From the NCBI RefSeq assembly GCF_005925325.1, contig NZ_SRMP01000004.1, positions 558,001 to 622,000 on the forward strand: a stretch of 64,000 bases of DNA, given 5' to 3'. Below the pieces are notes generated by a model, which was given only the letters and a program-made list of their open reading frames with translations, made no database searches and had not been told where the DNA came from. The translations under genes were made by a program, and so were the position numbers. Shown here piece by piece: positions 46,787 through 55,369 of the stretch. Numbering within the stretch: position 1 is the stretch's first letter; each line of letters opens with the position of its first letter. The DNA is from Pedobacter helvus (GTDB lineage: Bacteria; Bacteroidota; Bacteroidia; Sphingobacteriales; Sphingobacteriaceae).

Positions 46787-49700
46787 TTAAAAATTTGTCC
46801 TTACACTGAAAAGAATAGTCCTTAGCGGCGGCAAGCGGTTAAACAACTGGTTTTCGGGGTCCAATCCTTTATACCCGGTTATCGTAAAAAGATTCTGCGC
46901 CTGTATACCCACTTGTAGGCTATTGATCCGCCCCCAATTGAGCCATTTGTCGGGAAGGCTATAAGTCAGGGAAACATTCCGCAAGCGAATGAACGAGGCG
47001 TCAGCAATGGATTGTGCCCCCATCGACTTGCCCAAGCTTAAATTGGTCAAACCTCCAACTAAAGTGGTGTACTTCGGCACCTCACTGACATCCCCGACGG
47101 CACTCCAATTATCCACAAATACACTGGGTACATTGGCGTAGGGCACAGCCGGAGTAAAATATCCCATAGGTAGACCAATCCCATTCAAAAGACTTCTCCC
47201 CCGTTGTTTCACAAAGGAAAAATGTACGTCGAGATTGAAACGGCCGTACCCCAAAGTATGCTGCATCCCTCCAAAATATTGCTGTCCCATAAATACATTC
47301 AAATAGCGATCCACATCGTCCCTCAGCCCATTATTATTGTAATCCCTGAATGCATACAGTCCAGTATTTGGATCAACGTAGGTATCGTAATACCTGTTAA
47401 TCGCTAATGGTCTGCCTACAATGTAGTTAGTCGCATTAGCCGAGCGCTCAATCCCAGGATAGCTTAGCAATTTGTTTTTTGGCAAGGTACAATTGAATGC
47501 CGCACTCCATTTCCAAAGTTTACGGTCGATCAACCTGAGCCTACCTTCCAATTCCAGCCCGGTATTGCTTACGGTAGCTGGTAGATTGGCCTGAATGGAA
47601 CTGGATCCTACACTGGGCGGCAAGGCCAGCCCCGCTAACTGGTTAGTGGAACGATTGCTGAAATAGGCCAATTGTAAGTTCAACCTGTCCCTGAAAAACC
47701 CAAGTTCAAGCGCCATCTCGGCCTTCCAATTCGTCTCCCATGCGTAGTTGGGATTGGCAATGCGCCCAATGTTTAGCGTTGGTATACCCTGATAGGTTCC
47801 GCTATTGTTGTATAGCTGCATATAGCCATAGTCAGGTATCTGATCGTTGCCGGTCACTCCATAGCTTCCGCGAAGCTTGCCAAGGTTCATGAAAGGTAAA
47901 AGTTCAGCGATTGCCTTCTCCTCAGAAAATATCCAGGCCGTTCCAATAGCCCAGAAATTCGCAAATTGTTTTCCGGGACCAAAACGACTTGAGCCATCCC
48001 TTCTGGCTGTCAGATTGAGAAAATACCGATCCGACAAACTGTAATTCAAACGACTGAACAACGCTGCATACCTATAGGAAGTAAAAGTAGACTCACGTAT
48101 AGTAAACACAGATGCCGACGCCATATTGTCCATCAGATCATCACTATTAAAGTTACTGGCCAATATATTCCTATATTCCGTTTTGGAATCCTGAAAACTC
48201 ATCCCCAAAATAGCACTCAGCCTACCAGAACCAATAGTCGAAGCGTAGTTGAGCTGGGGTTCTACAATCCAAGAAGAGAAGCGATTGTTTCCAAACTGGC
48301 TCTCCCGATTTGCCGCAGTGGGATTGGTGGCCGGCACCCTGGAACTATTGGGACGTTTAGCCAGCTCCTCCCTACCCAAACTGTTATATCCCAGCGACGA
48401 TTTAAACACCAGCCCCTCAATGATCCTATAATTAAGTGAAACATTTCCCAATAGATTATTCGTGCTAGCATCAATCGTATGGTTTAGTGCAGCCATGGGG
48501 TTGAACAGGATATCCGTACCCTTATATTTCCAATTCAATTTCCCGAACCCGTCAAATACATCAGGTGCATTCGGGGCCATGGTAATATAAGTAGTAGGAT
48601 CCGTGGTCATCAGATTGCTGACCGCCATATGATAGGATCCACTAACCACAGCTGTAAACCTATCCCCTGCACCTCCAAGATTAAGGTTAAAATTGACCCC
48701 GTTCCTCACCAATCCAAAATCCCCTTCATAAACAGTGCCCTCCCGACTATGGTTGGCACCTAACAGATAGGTTGCCTTTTTACTCCCTCCAGATACACTC
48801 GCTGAGATGTTCCGAACGCCAGCATTGCCGCCGATTAACACCTTTTGCCAATCCGTATTTTTGGTTTTGTCCCAAACCCCATTGATATCAAAGTCGTTCG
48901 CCGCCGGCACCAGACCATCATTGGCGAATGCCTTCATCCTCATCGCTAGATATTGCTCCGTATCCATCATCGAAACAAAATTTCCGACCTGGGCCATTCC
49001 CTGTTGCAAACTCAGATTGACCTTTACAGTTTCAGATTTCGCTTTGGTAGTAGTAAGCAAAATCACTCCATTGGCACCGCGGGAACCATAGATCGCCGTC
49101 GCATCCGCATCCTTCAGCACCTCAATACTTTCTATATCACTAGGATTGAGCATCCCCAAAGGACTGGCATCCTGGGTGATGGTATTCGCATTCGCCGTAT
49201 TGATCCTCGTAGAGGGAAAAATTACCCCATCAATGATATATAGCGGATCACCGCCACTGGCTATGCTATTCCTCCCTCGAACCTGAACCTTAAAACCTCC
49301 ACCGGGCACACCCGTCAACTGTGTTACCTCTAAGCCCGCAACCCTACCCTGTAAAGCCTGTAAGGGATTATTGATCGGCTGCTTTTGGATCGTTTCAGCA
49401 CTTACACGAGCAATCGATCCCGTACGTTCCCGATCCCTTACCTGATAATAGCCAGCATTAAACTTTACTTCCTGAAGCACATTTTCTGCCGCGGACATAA
49501 AAATCAGAAGCTCTTCCCTTCTTGGTAATTGTATTGCAAGTTCTCGGATATGATAGCCTAAGTATTGAACTACCAGATCATATTTACCGGAAGCCAAGGT
49601 AAGCTCAAACTCCCCCTTATCATTACTCACTACCGAAATCAAAGTAGACTTCACCTTCAACAACACCCCTGCCAAAGGCTCCCTGGTCTGCGCATCCACG

Positions 49701-50140
49701 ACTTTCCCCCGCACCTTTTCCTGCAGTACCTTCTTTACCGGAACCGCACTCGGCAGAGCAGCCTTTCGCTTCACCACCACCGTTTTATCAAAAACCTGAT
49801 AGGTCAAGGGCTGTCCTTTCAAACAAGCTTCCAATACCGTGACCAGATCAGCATTCTTCACATCGATTGTCACACGAGAAAGATCAGCTAAATCCTTCTT
49901 TTCATACCAAAAGCCATAACCAGTTTGCTTTTTGATCTCGGCAAAAGCCATCTCCAACGGAACAGATTTTAGATTAAGCGTCACCTGCATGGCAAAAACA
50001 CCAACAGATAGAGAGAGCAACAGTACGACAAGTAAATAACGAATAAAATTAGGTGGCCGAAAGAAACGGCCTAACTGCCTAGAAATAGACAGCGGCTGCT
50101 TATCCCCAGAACAGGAATAGCAGTTATCAAAAAAAATCAT
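46787..50140 (-). CDS. SusC/RagA-family TonB-linked outer-membrane transporter
   Basis: The 1117-residue protein has a hydrophobic export signal, then a secretin/TonB short N-terminal (STN) domain (LKSVPLEMAFAEIKKQTGYGF). A carboxypeptidase-regulatory-like domain (GKVVDAQTREPLAGVLL), a plug (NNPLQALQGRVAGLEV, IIDGVIFP, AIYGSRGANGVILL) and a beta-barrel ending in Phe complete it. The STN domain means the barrel can signal through FecR to the ECF sigma factor, both encoded upstream. It forms the transport pair with the downstream SusD. Confidence 0.93.
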   Translation of the reverse strand: MIFFDNCYSCSGDKQPLSISRQLGRFFRPPNFIRYLLVVLLLSLSVGVFAMQVTLNLKSVPLEMAFAEIKKQTGYGFWYEKKDLADLSRVTIDVKNADLVTVLEACLKGQPLTYQVFDKTVVVKRKAALPSAVPVKKVLQEKVRGKVVDAQTREPLAGVLLKVKSTLISVVSNDKGEFELTLASGKYDLVVQYLGYHIRELAIQLPRREELLIFMSAAENVLQEVKFNAGYYQVRDRERTGSIARVSAETIQKQPINNPLQALQGRVAGLEVTQLTGVPGGGFKVQVRGRNSIASGGDPLYIIDGVIFPSTRINTANANTITQDASPLGMLNPSDIESIEVLKDADATAIYGSRGANGVILLTTTKAKSETVKVNLSLQQGMAQVGNFVSMMDTEQYLAMRMKAFANDGLVPAANDFDINGVWDKTKNTDWQKVLIGGNAGVRNISASVSGGSKKATYLLGANHSREGTVYEGDFGLVRNGVNFNLNLGGAGDRFTAVVSGSYHMAVSNLMTTDPTTYITMAPNAPDVFDGFGKLNWKYKGTDILFNPMAALNHTIDASTNNLLGNVSLNYRIIEGLVFKSSLGYNSLGREELAKRPNSSRVPATNPTAANRESQFGNNRFSSWIVEPQLNYASTIGSGRLSAILGMSFQDSKTEYRNILASNFNSDDLMDNMASASVFTIRESTFTSYRYAALFSRLNYSLSDRYFLNLTARRDGSSRFGPGKQFANFWAIGTAWIFSEEKAIAELLPFMNLGKLRGSYGVTGNDQIPDYGYMQLYNNSGTYQGIPTLNIGRIANPNYAWETNWKAEMALELGFFRDRLNLQLAYFSNRSTNQLAGLALPPSVGSSSIQANLPATVSNTGLELEGRLRLIDRKLWKWSAAFNCTLPKNKLLSYPGIERSANATNYIVGRPLAINRYYDTYVDPNTGLYAFRDYNNNGLRDDVDRYLNVFMGQQYFGGMQHTLGYGRFNLDVHFSFVKQRGRSLLNGIGLPMGYFTPAVPYANVPSVFVDNWSAVGDVSEVPKYTTLVGGLTNLSLGKSMGAQSIADASFIRLRNVSLTYSLPDKWLNWGRINSLQVGIQAQNLFTITGYKGLDPENQLFNRLPPLRTILFSVRTNF

Positions 50141-50185
50141 AAGTTTGTAGTTTAGGGTTATCGATAAAAAATCATAAGCAAATTG

Positions 50186-50247
50186 GGTGTCCTAGACACC
50201 GATCCCCCTAAAACCGCCGGAAGTGCTCGAACACCTCCGGCTTTTTT
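50186..50247. terminator. Two hairpins between fecR and susC
   Basis: A 10-bp stem with one mismatch (GCCGGAAGTG / CACCTCCGGC, 50216-50241), followed by six T on the plus strand, lies beside a 6-bp stem (GGTGTC / GACACC, 50186-50200). They sit in the fecR-susC gap. They could partly terminate fecR transcription or shape the susC leader. Confidence 0.5.
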
Positions 50248-50315
50248 ATTGATGGGGAATTAATTAACTAGTACTAAATTTTAAAAATTTACTTCATTGG
50301 CAAATGCATCTATTT

Positions 50316-51422
50316 TTAAGGTTCAACAATTAATTTTTTGGTCGTAGCGCCATCCGTCTCAATCCGGAACTTGATATCTGAATAAGATAAAATCTTCAAC
50401 AACACAGACAAATTAGATTTACGGGAGACACTCCCGTTGAATACACGATCAGGAACTTCTCCCCTGTATTCCACATCCAGGTCGTACCACCTAGCCACCT
50501 CGTTCAGTATACTTTTCAATGAGGCATCTTTAAACTCGAACACCCCATTCTTCCAAGCCATGGCCAATTCCACATCAGCCGTCCGAATTACAGTCCTCCC
50601 ATTTCCAGCGATCAATTGCTGCATGGGTTTCAAAATCTTCGCTCCCCCATCATTATCGACCAACGAAACGCTCACACTCCCCTCCAACAAAGTCGTGGCA
50701 GTAGTCCCATAATCCCCATAGGCATTCACATTGAAATGCGTACCCAGCACCCTGATCGACTGGCCACGCGAAGCGACCACAAAAGGTTTTGCCCTATCCT
50801 TTGCCACTTCAAAATAGACCTCTCCAGTAACAGAAACTCGACGCTCTTTCGCCCCATCAAAGGAAGACGGATAGCTAATGGATGAAGCCGCATTTAACCA
50901 AACCTTCGTTCCGTCCGAAAGCACCACCCGATATTGTCCTCCCCGAGGGGTCGAAAGCGTCTGCGACAATTGTGATGTTATATTATTATCTACTACCGAT
51001 CCATCCAAATACTGTACTCCATCCCTTGAAACATTCAAGCCCTGTTTACCTCCGTTAAGGGTAAGCACTTTATCCCCAACCATCAAGATTGCACGATTGC
51101 CTATGGGAGCGATATCCTCTATGACTTCGGTTTTAGCCATTAACTGAAGATTTTCTTCCAACTCCCAATGCGTTACTGCCAGTATGATAACCAAGACAGC
51201 CGCAGCCACACTTGTCCAAATGTAAAGTTTAATCTTTTTCTCTCTATGAACCGAAAGTTTAGCATAAACTTCCTCTTTGATCTCATCTATCCTATCTTGA
51301 GACAACTCCATGTAATCTTCATTGAATTCCAGAATTGACTTTTCAACGAATAACTTTTCTTCATCACTAGCCACACCTTCGATGTAGCGTTTCAAAAGTA
51401 CTTTGGCATCTTCTTTTTTCAT
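50316..51422 (-). CDS. FecR-family anti-sigma factor
   Basis: The 368-residue protein has a cytosolic helical start, one membrane helix (SVAAAVLVIILAV), the FecR domain (TPRGGQYRVVLSDGTKVWLNAASSI) and a C-terminal DUF4974 domain (LKSILNEVARWYDLDVEY). FecR relays the SusC STN signal to its ECF sigma factor. The sigma gene at 52018-52590 is on the same strand, but a cold-shock gene of opposite orientation lies between them. Confidence 0.9.
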   Translation of the reverse strand: MKKEDAKVLLKRYIEGVASDEEKLFVEKSILEFNEDYMELSQDRIDEIKEEVYAKLSVHREKKIKLYIWTSVAAAVLVIILAVTHWELEENLQLMAKTEVIEDIAPIGNRAILMVGDKVLTLNGGKQGLNVSRDGVQYLDGSVVDNNITSQLSQTLSTPRGGQYRVVLSDGTKVWLNAASSISYPSSFDGAKERRVSVTGEVYFEVAKDRAKPFVVASRGQSIRVLGTHFNVNAYGDYGTTATTLLEGSVSVSLVDNDGGAKILKPMQQLIAGNGRTVIRTADVELAMAWKNGVFEFKDASLKSILNEVARWYDLDVEYRGEVPDRVFNGSVSRKSNLSVLLKILSYSDIKFRIETDGATTKKLIVEP

Positions 51423-51732
51423 CTTTAAAAGATCTTTTGTACCATAAAAAGAAATGAAGGCTTGACAGGAAGATTTATTTTAAATTAATGAATTTTATAA
51501 AGTAGAAACTAAATTTAAAAGCCTTGGACTAAAGAGATAGTAAATCCAATTTTACCAACCTTTAAATTGTTGAAGAAAGACATTTTTCTGTATATGGCCA
51601 AGTTTCCAATTTAATATATGCCATCAAAAGCACCTTCACAGATACCTAAAGCCACAATCCCACATTTCAAAATAAAATTAGCTGAAAATCAATAATTTAT
51701 ACATACATTTGCAATTCAATAAATAAAATATA
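51423..51732. other. Divergent intergenic region upstream of fecR and the cold-shock gene
   Basis: This AT-rich stretch of about 310 bp holds the promoters of fecR (minus) and of the cold-shock gene (plus). Only the cold-shock promoter at 51704-51711 is clear. No gene was seen. Confidence 0.5.
51678..51711 (+). promoter_or_regulatory. Bacteroidota-type promoter of the cold-shock gene
   Basis: TACATTTG at 51704-51711 matches the -7 consensus TAnnTTTG exactly and lies 21 bp before the ATG. The -33 element is weak (TTAGC near 51678). The short remaining leader is AT-rich. Confidence 0.6.
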
Positions 51733-51924
51733 ATGCAACAAGGAACAGTAAAATTTTTCAATGAGACAAAAGGTTTTGGCTTCATTACTCCATCAAATGG
51801 CGATGCCGAAATTTTTGTACACATCTCTGGACTAACTGACGAAATTCGCGAAAACGATTCAGTAAGCTATGATGTAGAGCAGGGCAAGAAAGGCCTAAAT
51901 GCGGTTAATGTTAAGATAGCTTAA
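51733..51924 (+). CDS. CspA-family cold-shock protein
   Basis: The 63-residue protein is a single cold-shock domain with RNP1 KGFGFI (about 14-19) and RNP2 IFVHIS, the nucleic-acid-binding motifs of CspA proteins. It binds single-stranded RNA or DNA and helps translation in the cold or in stress. It has its own promoter and terminator and is oriented against the flanking fecR and sigma genes. Confidence 0.95.
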   Translation: MQQGTVKFFNETKGFGFITPSNGDAEIFVHISGLTDEIRENDSVSYDVEQGKKGLNAVNVKIA

Positions 51925-51947
51925 GATAATCCTTCTTATAATTTGGA

Positions 51948-51977
51948 AACATCCACACAGTCGTGGATGTTTTTTTT
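51948..51977 (+). terminator. Rho-independent terminator after the cold-shock gene
   Basis: AACATCCAC and GTGGATGTT form a 9-bp perfect stem with a 6-base loop, followed by a run of T. It lies 24 bp past the stop and may also end transcripts of the convergent sigma gene. Confidence 0.85.
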
Positions 51978-52017
51978 GCCCCGACAGACCATTCATCCAT
52001 AGGGTTTCCAAAACCTA

Positions 52018-52590
52018 TTAAAGAAAGAAGATCAATATCACCCTACCTACTTTAGACCGAATGATACGTAAGGCATTTGTGATCTGTTTGGACACATTTT
52101 GTTCTGACGTATCCAACTTTAAGGCGATTTCCTTGTGCGTCAGAAAAGCTTTCCTAGAAAGTTCAAAGATACTCCTCATTTTTTTAGGCAAGGACTGGAT
52201 CTGTTTCTCGATATATTCACTGAGTTGCCTATCCCTGACGAGATGATCTGCCTGAACAGACGAAACGCCGGATGTATAAGTGCTTAAATATTCACTGAAC
52301 TTATCCTGAACTTTTTGACGGGCGAAATGATTTAAAATCTTATAGCGAATACATACATACAGAAATGGCAACAAAACCGTCTCCTCTTTTAGTTCCAACT
52401 TCTGGTGCCACAGATCTGTAAAAAGTTCCTGCACAAAATCCTTTGCCAACTCCTCATCACGCAACTTCTTATAGGCGAACACAAACATCAACTGGAAATA
52501 TCGATCATAGATTTCAGTATAAGCACCAGTATCACCTTGCCTCAAAAGGGCAATTAATTCATTATCCGAAAGTTTCTGATAAACAGGCAT
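52018..52590 (-). CDS. ECF RNA polymerase sigma factor (FecI-like)
   Basis: The 190-residue protein has sigma region 2 (YDRYFQLMFVFAYKKLRDEELAKDFVQELFTDLW) in outline and region 4 (LPKKMRSIFELSRKAF, then THKEIALKLDTSEQNVSKQI). It is an extracytoplasmic-function sigma factor of the Bacteroidota type that works with FecR and SusC. It probably turns on the SusC/SusD/TlpA genes on the same strand. The gap upstream contains two overlapping inverted repeats. Confidence 0.9.
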   Translation of the reverse strand: MPVYQKLSDNELIALLRQGDTGAYTEIYDRYFQLMFVFAYKKLRDEELAKDFVQELFTDLWHQKLELKEETVLLPFLYVCIRYKILNHFARQKVQDKFSEYLSTYTSGVSSVQADHLVRDRQLSEYIEKQIQSLPKKMRSIFELSRKAFLTHKEIALKLDTSEQNVSKQITNALRIIRSKVGRVILIFFL

Positions 52591-52944
52591 GCTCGTACTT
52601 GGTTAAGATGAGCCTTGCACTGGAAGAGACTTGATAAATTTGGGGTCTGCAAACCATGCACACAATAAAGTTTCTGAGGCCTTACGTCAACGTGGGATTA
52701 CAGCAGACCCCAAATCTATCTGGACGTGCAAATATAGCACATCTATAAATAGATATTGGGATTATTCTGCTGTCCTGCGATGACGGCCTCAGATTGTGTC
52801 CGCAAGACTCTTATAATCAATAGGATTATTAAATTCTTACTCAAAATTAAGAATACTTTCTTTAAAATCAAATTATTAAAACAAAAAGAAAGTAAAACAT
52901 CTAAAATTGTCATTAAATAACGTGTTGGTTACTTTTAGAGGATA
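52591..52944. other. Regulatory region upstream of the sigma gene with several dyads
   Basis: This 354-bp gap separates the sigma gene (minus) from the 177-residue gene (plus). It contains the 13-bp perfect inverted repeat ATTTGGGGTCTGC (52638-52650 and 52703-52715), a second 9-bp inverted repeat TCTGAGGCC / GGCCTCAGA (52673-52681 and 52785-52793) and the palindrome ATCTATAAATAGAT (52741-52754). TAnnTTTG matches occur in both arms of the first repeat, one on each strand. No gene is seen. Confidence 0.55.
52635..52718. promoter_or_regulatory. Large inverted repeat with face-to-face promoter-like elements
   Basis: TAAATTTG (52635-52642, plus) and TAGATTTG (52711-52718, minus) each match TAnnTTTG and lie inside the arms of an 18-bp inverted repeat (one mismatch). 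The minus element is placed to transcribe the sigma gene with a leader of about 115 bases that could fold on itself. No convincing -33 box is seen. Confidence 0.4.
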
Positions 52945-53478
52945 ATGGCCTCACGTATTCCCGACAATAACTTAAATTCTTTTCTAACAAAGCGAAATAT
53001 TGCAAATATTGATATACATGCTAAAACTGGAATTCCAACCGTCGAAATCAGCAAGCTTAGAAATGGACTAATCAGGAAAATCGGTGCTAAGAAATTGTTC
53101 CTGATCATTTTAAGTATTGGAGAGAACATAGAGAATGTTCTTGAGGAAATTTATCCATCTCTATCATTAATTAATGTCAAGCCCGAAGTGAAAATCTCTA
53201 AACAGACCATTTTAGGGAGATTCTTTGATTCAGTGGAAGACAATACAATTAAAATAATTTCTTTTAAAACCGGTATAACTGCACAGCGGTTAAAATCACT
53301 TAAACTTAAATCAAATGCTATACCGCTTGCTCACGAATTGCTTCTGATAGAGTTAGCTACTAAACAAAAACCTGGAAGTTTATTTAAACTTTTATATAAA
53401 GACCTTATATTGAATACATCACAAGAGCAGGAAAAACTTAGGGAAATTGAGAAATCTAAGAGTTCTAAAAAGAAATGA
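52945..53478 (+). CDS. Unknown helical protein with two HTH-like halves
   Basis: The 177-residue protein looks like an internal duplication. Each half has a helix-turn-helix-like stretch (DIHAKTGIPTVEISKLRNG near 25-43 and ISFKTGITAQRLKSLKLK near 112-129) followed by hydrophobic helices. It ends in a Lys/Ser-rich tail. It may be a DNA-binding regulator, but no family is certain. The codon use is AT-rich. The 78-bp repeat starts two bases after its stop. Confidence 0.5.
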   Translation: MASRIPDNNLNSFLTKRNIANIDIHAKTGIPTVEISKLRNGLIRKIGAKKLFLIILSIGENIENVLEEIYPSLSLINVKPEVKISKQTILGRFFDSVEDNTIKIISFKTGITAQRLKSLKLKSNAIPLAHELLLIELATKQKPGSLFKLLYKDLILNTSQEQEKLREIEKSKSSKKK

Positions 53479-53479
53479 C

Positions 53480-53557
53480 CTCAAGTATCATCTCATTAAA
53501 CTAATACCAAATCCTAAAAAACTGAGGATCAATATTCCAATAATTATCTCTTTCCAA
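53480..53557. repeat. 78-bp repeat, copy 1
   Basis: This stretch matches 63697-63774 at 76 of 78 positions in the same orientation. On the minus strand both copies encode WKEIIIGI(L/F)ILSFLGFG followed by (I/L)SLMR and a stop, a transmembrane C-terminus. Neither copy has a full gene in front of it. Both are probably remnants of a duplicated membrane-protein gene or part of a mobile sequence. Confidence 0.85.
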
Positions 53558-54064
53558 TTATAGATTTCATTGTTATCTTTAGAGATAATCAGAGAAAACA
53601 GATCGGAAAAACATGTTTTTTAAGGTTTTCATTGCGGTAAGATATTATGCATGACAATATACGAATTCGTCAAGCTCACTATAGACGAAAAAGCTACAAC
53701 CTGTGTATTTCGGAAATATTATCCATCCCTGTACGTTCCAAACTGTTCAGTAGGTACTATGGATTTATAGTTTGACGCTCACCGCATAGATCCTTTAAGA
53801 GAACACGAGATTCTTGTTGCCCTTCTGTTACCCCTTAATCTGTAATCCTGAAGGAAGCCTTCTTTTGCTTTGCAAAAGCCCTTAAGAGCTACCAAAAGTA
53901 CCCAATTGATAGCGGTCTTAAAATGGATGAGCTATCCAAGTTCGATTTCCTTTTAAAGTGGTATTTACTCAACCAAGAATCGATTTCCCTCATCAAACAA
54001 CACCTTGTTCCAGAACACATTTGGATAGTCTTAAATCTACTTAAAATCAGCCGATTGAACACTT
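53558..54064. other. Gene-poor stretch with fragments
   Basis: No convincing gene is seen. A 39-codon frame (53651-53770, MTIYEFVKLTIDEKATTC) and the start of a 91-codon frame at 53923 are present but look like fragments. The DNA is AT-rich and lies between the 78-bp repeat and IS21-like end repeats, so decayed mobile DNA is likely. Confidence 0.45.
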
Positions 54065-54137
54065 TTCAGCGAAAATCAGTGCCAATTTGCGACGTTAGAT
54101 GTGGCCAGCTTGCAAAAAAAGCGGTGGCCAGTTTTGG
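54065..54137. mobile_element. Possible IS21-family terminal repeats (remnant)
   Basis: The motif GTGGCCAG-C/T-T occurs at 54101 and 54124, 23 bp apart, with a weaker copy CAGTGCCAATTTG at 54077 and a TTCAGCGAAAA stretch before it. IS21-family ends in Bacteroidota carry several GTGGCCAGTTT-type repeats. No istA/istB genes are present here, so this is at most an end left behind. Confidence 0.35.
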
Positions 54138-54669
54138 AATGATCTACATCTATAGATGTAAAGATCATGTTTCGTTTTACCGTATCACCTTTATTTAATT
54201 TTCCGATAGAAAAATTATTAAGTTTAAATGGCAAAAGCAAGTAAACTATAGCATCAAAATTCTTCTGATTAAAATCATTAAGTGCAAAATATAGAGCTAC
54301 TAATGCACTTTCTGTCCAATCCAATAAACGGGTTTTAATTTTATAATGTTGTTTAAGGAAATACCTATTCATAGGGGTATTTGAAATCCCCTTTTTCGCA
54401 AGGTTTCGAATGGATTGCCTAGAAAACGATAAGTCAATACCTCTTTCAATTAAGTTAATATCTAATGGTCTAAGCACATTATCTGACCTTACATTAGTTA
54501 AATCGAGAGTTTCCCTATATATTGTTGGAATTAATCTAAAGGTGCTGGAGCTATGTCCACGATACCAAATTTTTTGTCCAAGATTTGAGTTGTGCTTACC
54601 AAATTCGACTATTTTTTCGGTAAATTCTGCTAAAGAATTTATCGTTGGATTAAACTCGAGTTGCTCCAT
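54076..54669 (-). pseudogene. FRG-domain protein, C-terminally truncated
   Basis: The first about 175 residues carry the FRG signature (IWYRGHSSSTFRLIPTIYR; QHYKIKTRLLDWTESALVALYFA). FRG-domain proteins are linked to phage defence and toxin-antitoxin-like islands, and are usually longer than 200-250 residues. The last about 20 codons run into GTGGCCAG repeats that look like an IS21 end, so the true C-terminus is probably lost. It lies in a stretch of accessory genes, 60 bp from a SUKH gene. It may still be made as a short protein. Confidence 0.65.
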
Positions 54670-54729
54670 ATTTTACGGAATTAATATTAGATGTTTAAGT
54701 AAAAACTTATCGTTTTTTGAGATCTTTAT

Positions 54730-55230
54730 TCAAAAGGGATTTTGTCCTTTACAAACATTCTCGACAGAAGTTTTTATATAGTCCGAAAGATTTGGTCTTA
54801 ATTTGTGAATCCAACCATCAGTTGTTTGTATTCCTGTTTCATTAATACCCGAATATACTCCCTCATACACACTTGGATCATCACCTTCGTCTAAATATAT
54901 AAACACAAATTGATCAAGAGCATTGTAGATATCCAGAACGTAAAAAGGTCTTGCTATTATCCGGTCATACTCGAGCATCTTTTCCCTTACCCATTCCTGT
55001 AGATCATTCTGACTTTGCGTTTCACTTCCATAATCCAATACGTAGCAATTATCCCCAGCCAAAAAAAGTAATTCCTTTAAAGCGATAGGAAAGGCAAGCC
55101 CATTATTATACAAAGTTTCTAACTCTGAAATTTCTGCCAATGAAATGGGTTTGATTTCATCTCTAAATTCTGTATTATCATAAAAAGCTGCAGGATTATC
55201 CCGTAATGACTTTAAATATCTTATTTCCAT
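54730..55230 (-). CDS. Second SMI1/KNR4 (SUKH) immunity protein, orphan copy
   Basis: The 166-residue product differs from the immunity protein at 16280-16780 at about 22 positions by eye (about 87% identity). The similarity starts at the ATG and ends at the stop; the flanking DNA is unrelated. No matching toxin lies next to it. It probably protects against the same toxin family carried by other strains, or widens immunity after toxin change. The upstream leader contains the motif TCTCAAAAAACGAT shared with neighbours. Confidence 0.8.
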   Translation of the reverse strand: MEIRYLKSLRDNPAAFYDNTEFRDEIKPISLAEISELETLYNNGLAFPIALKELLFLAGDNCYVLDYGSETQSQNDLQEWVREKMLEYDRIIARPFYVLDIYNALDQFVFIYLDEGDDPSVYEGVYSGINETGIQTTDGWIHKLRPNLSDYIKTSVENVCKGQNPF

Positions 55231-55369
55231 ACCAGTACTTACTCTTTCTCAAATCTTTATTGTTTATGCTCTTGGGTTGCTATTGATTTAGCACGTCTGC
55301 TATTTTTAATAATAAGGTTCGTAGCCTTAAAGTAAGGCATCGTTTTTTGAGATTTTACTATTTTACTTT

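Noticed and set aside
53651..53770. 39-codon plus-strand frame (MTIYEFVKLTIDEK)
   Set aside because: Too short, no family, in decayed DNA.
53923..54198. 91-codon plus-strand frame (MDELSKFDFLLKW)
   Set aside because: It runs through the IS21-like repeats and overlaps the FRG gene on the other strand; it has no recognisable domain and may be a fragment at best.
55257..55340. 27-residue minus-strand frame just upstream of the orphan immunity gene, tested as a possible toxin tail
   Set aside because: It shows no similarity to the deaminase-like C-terminus and is very short.
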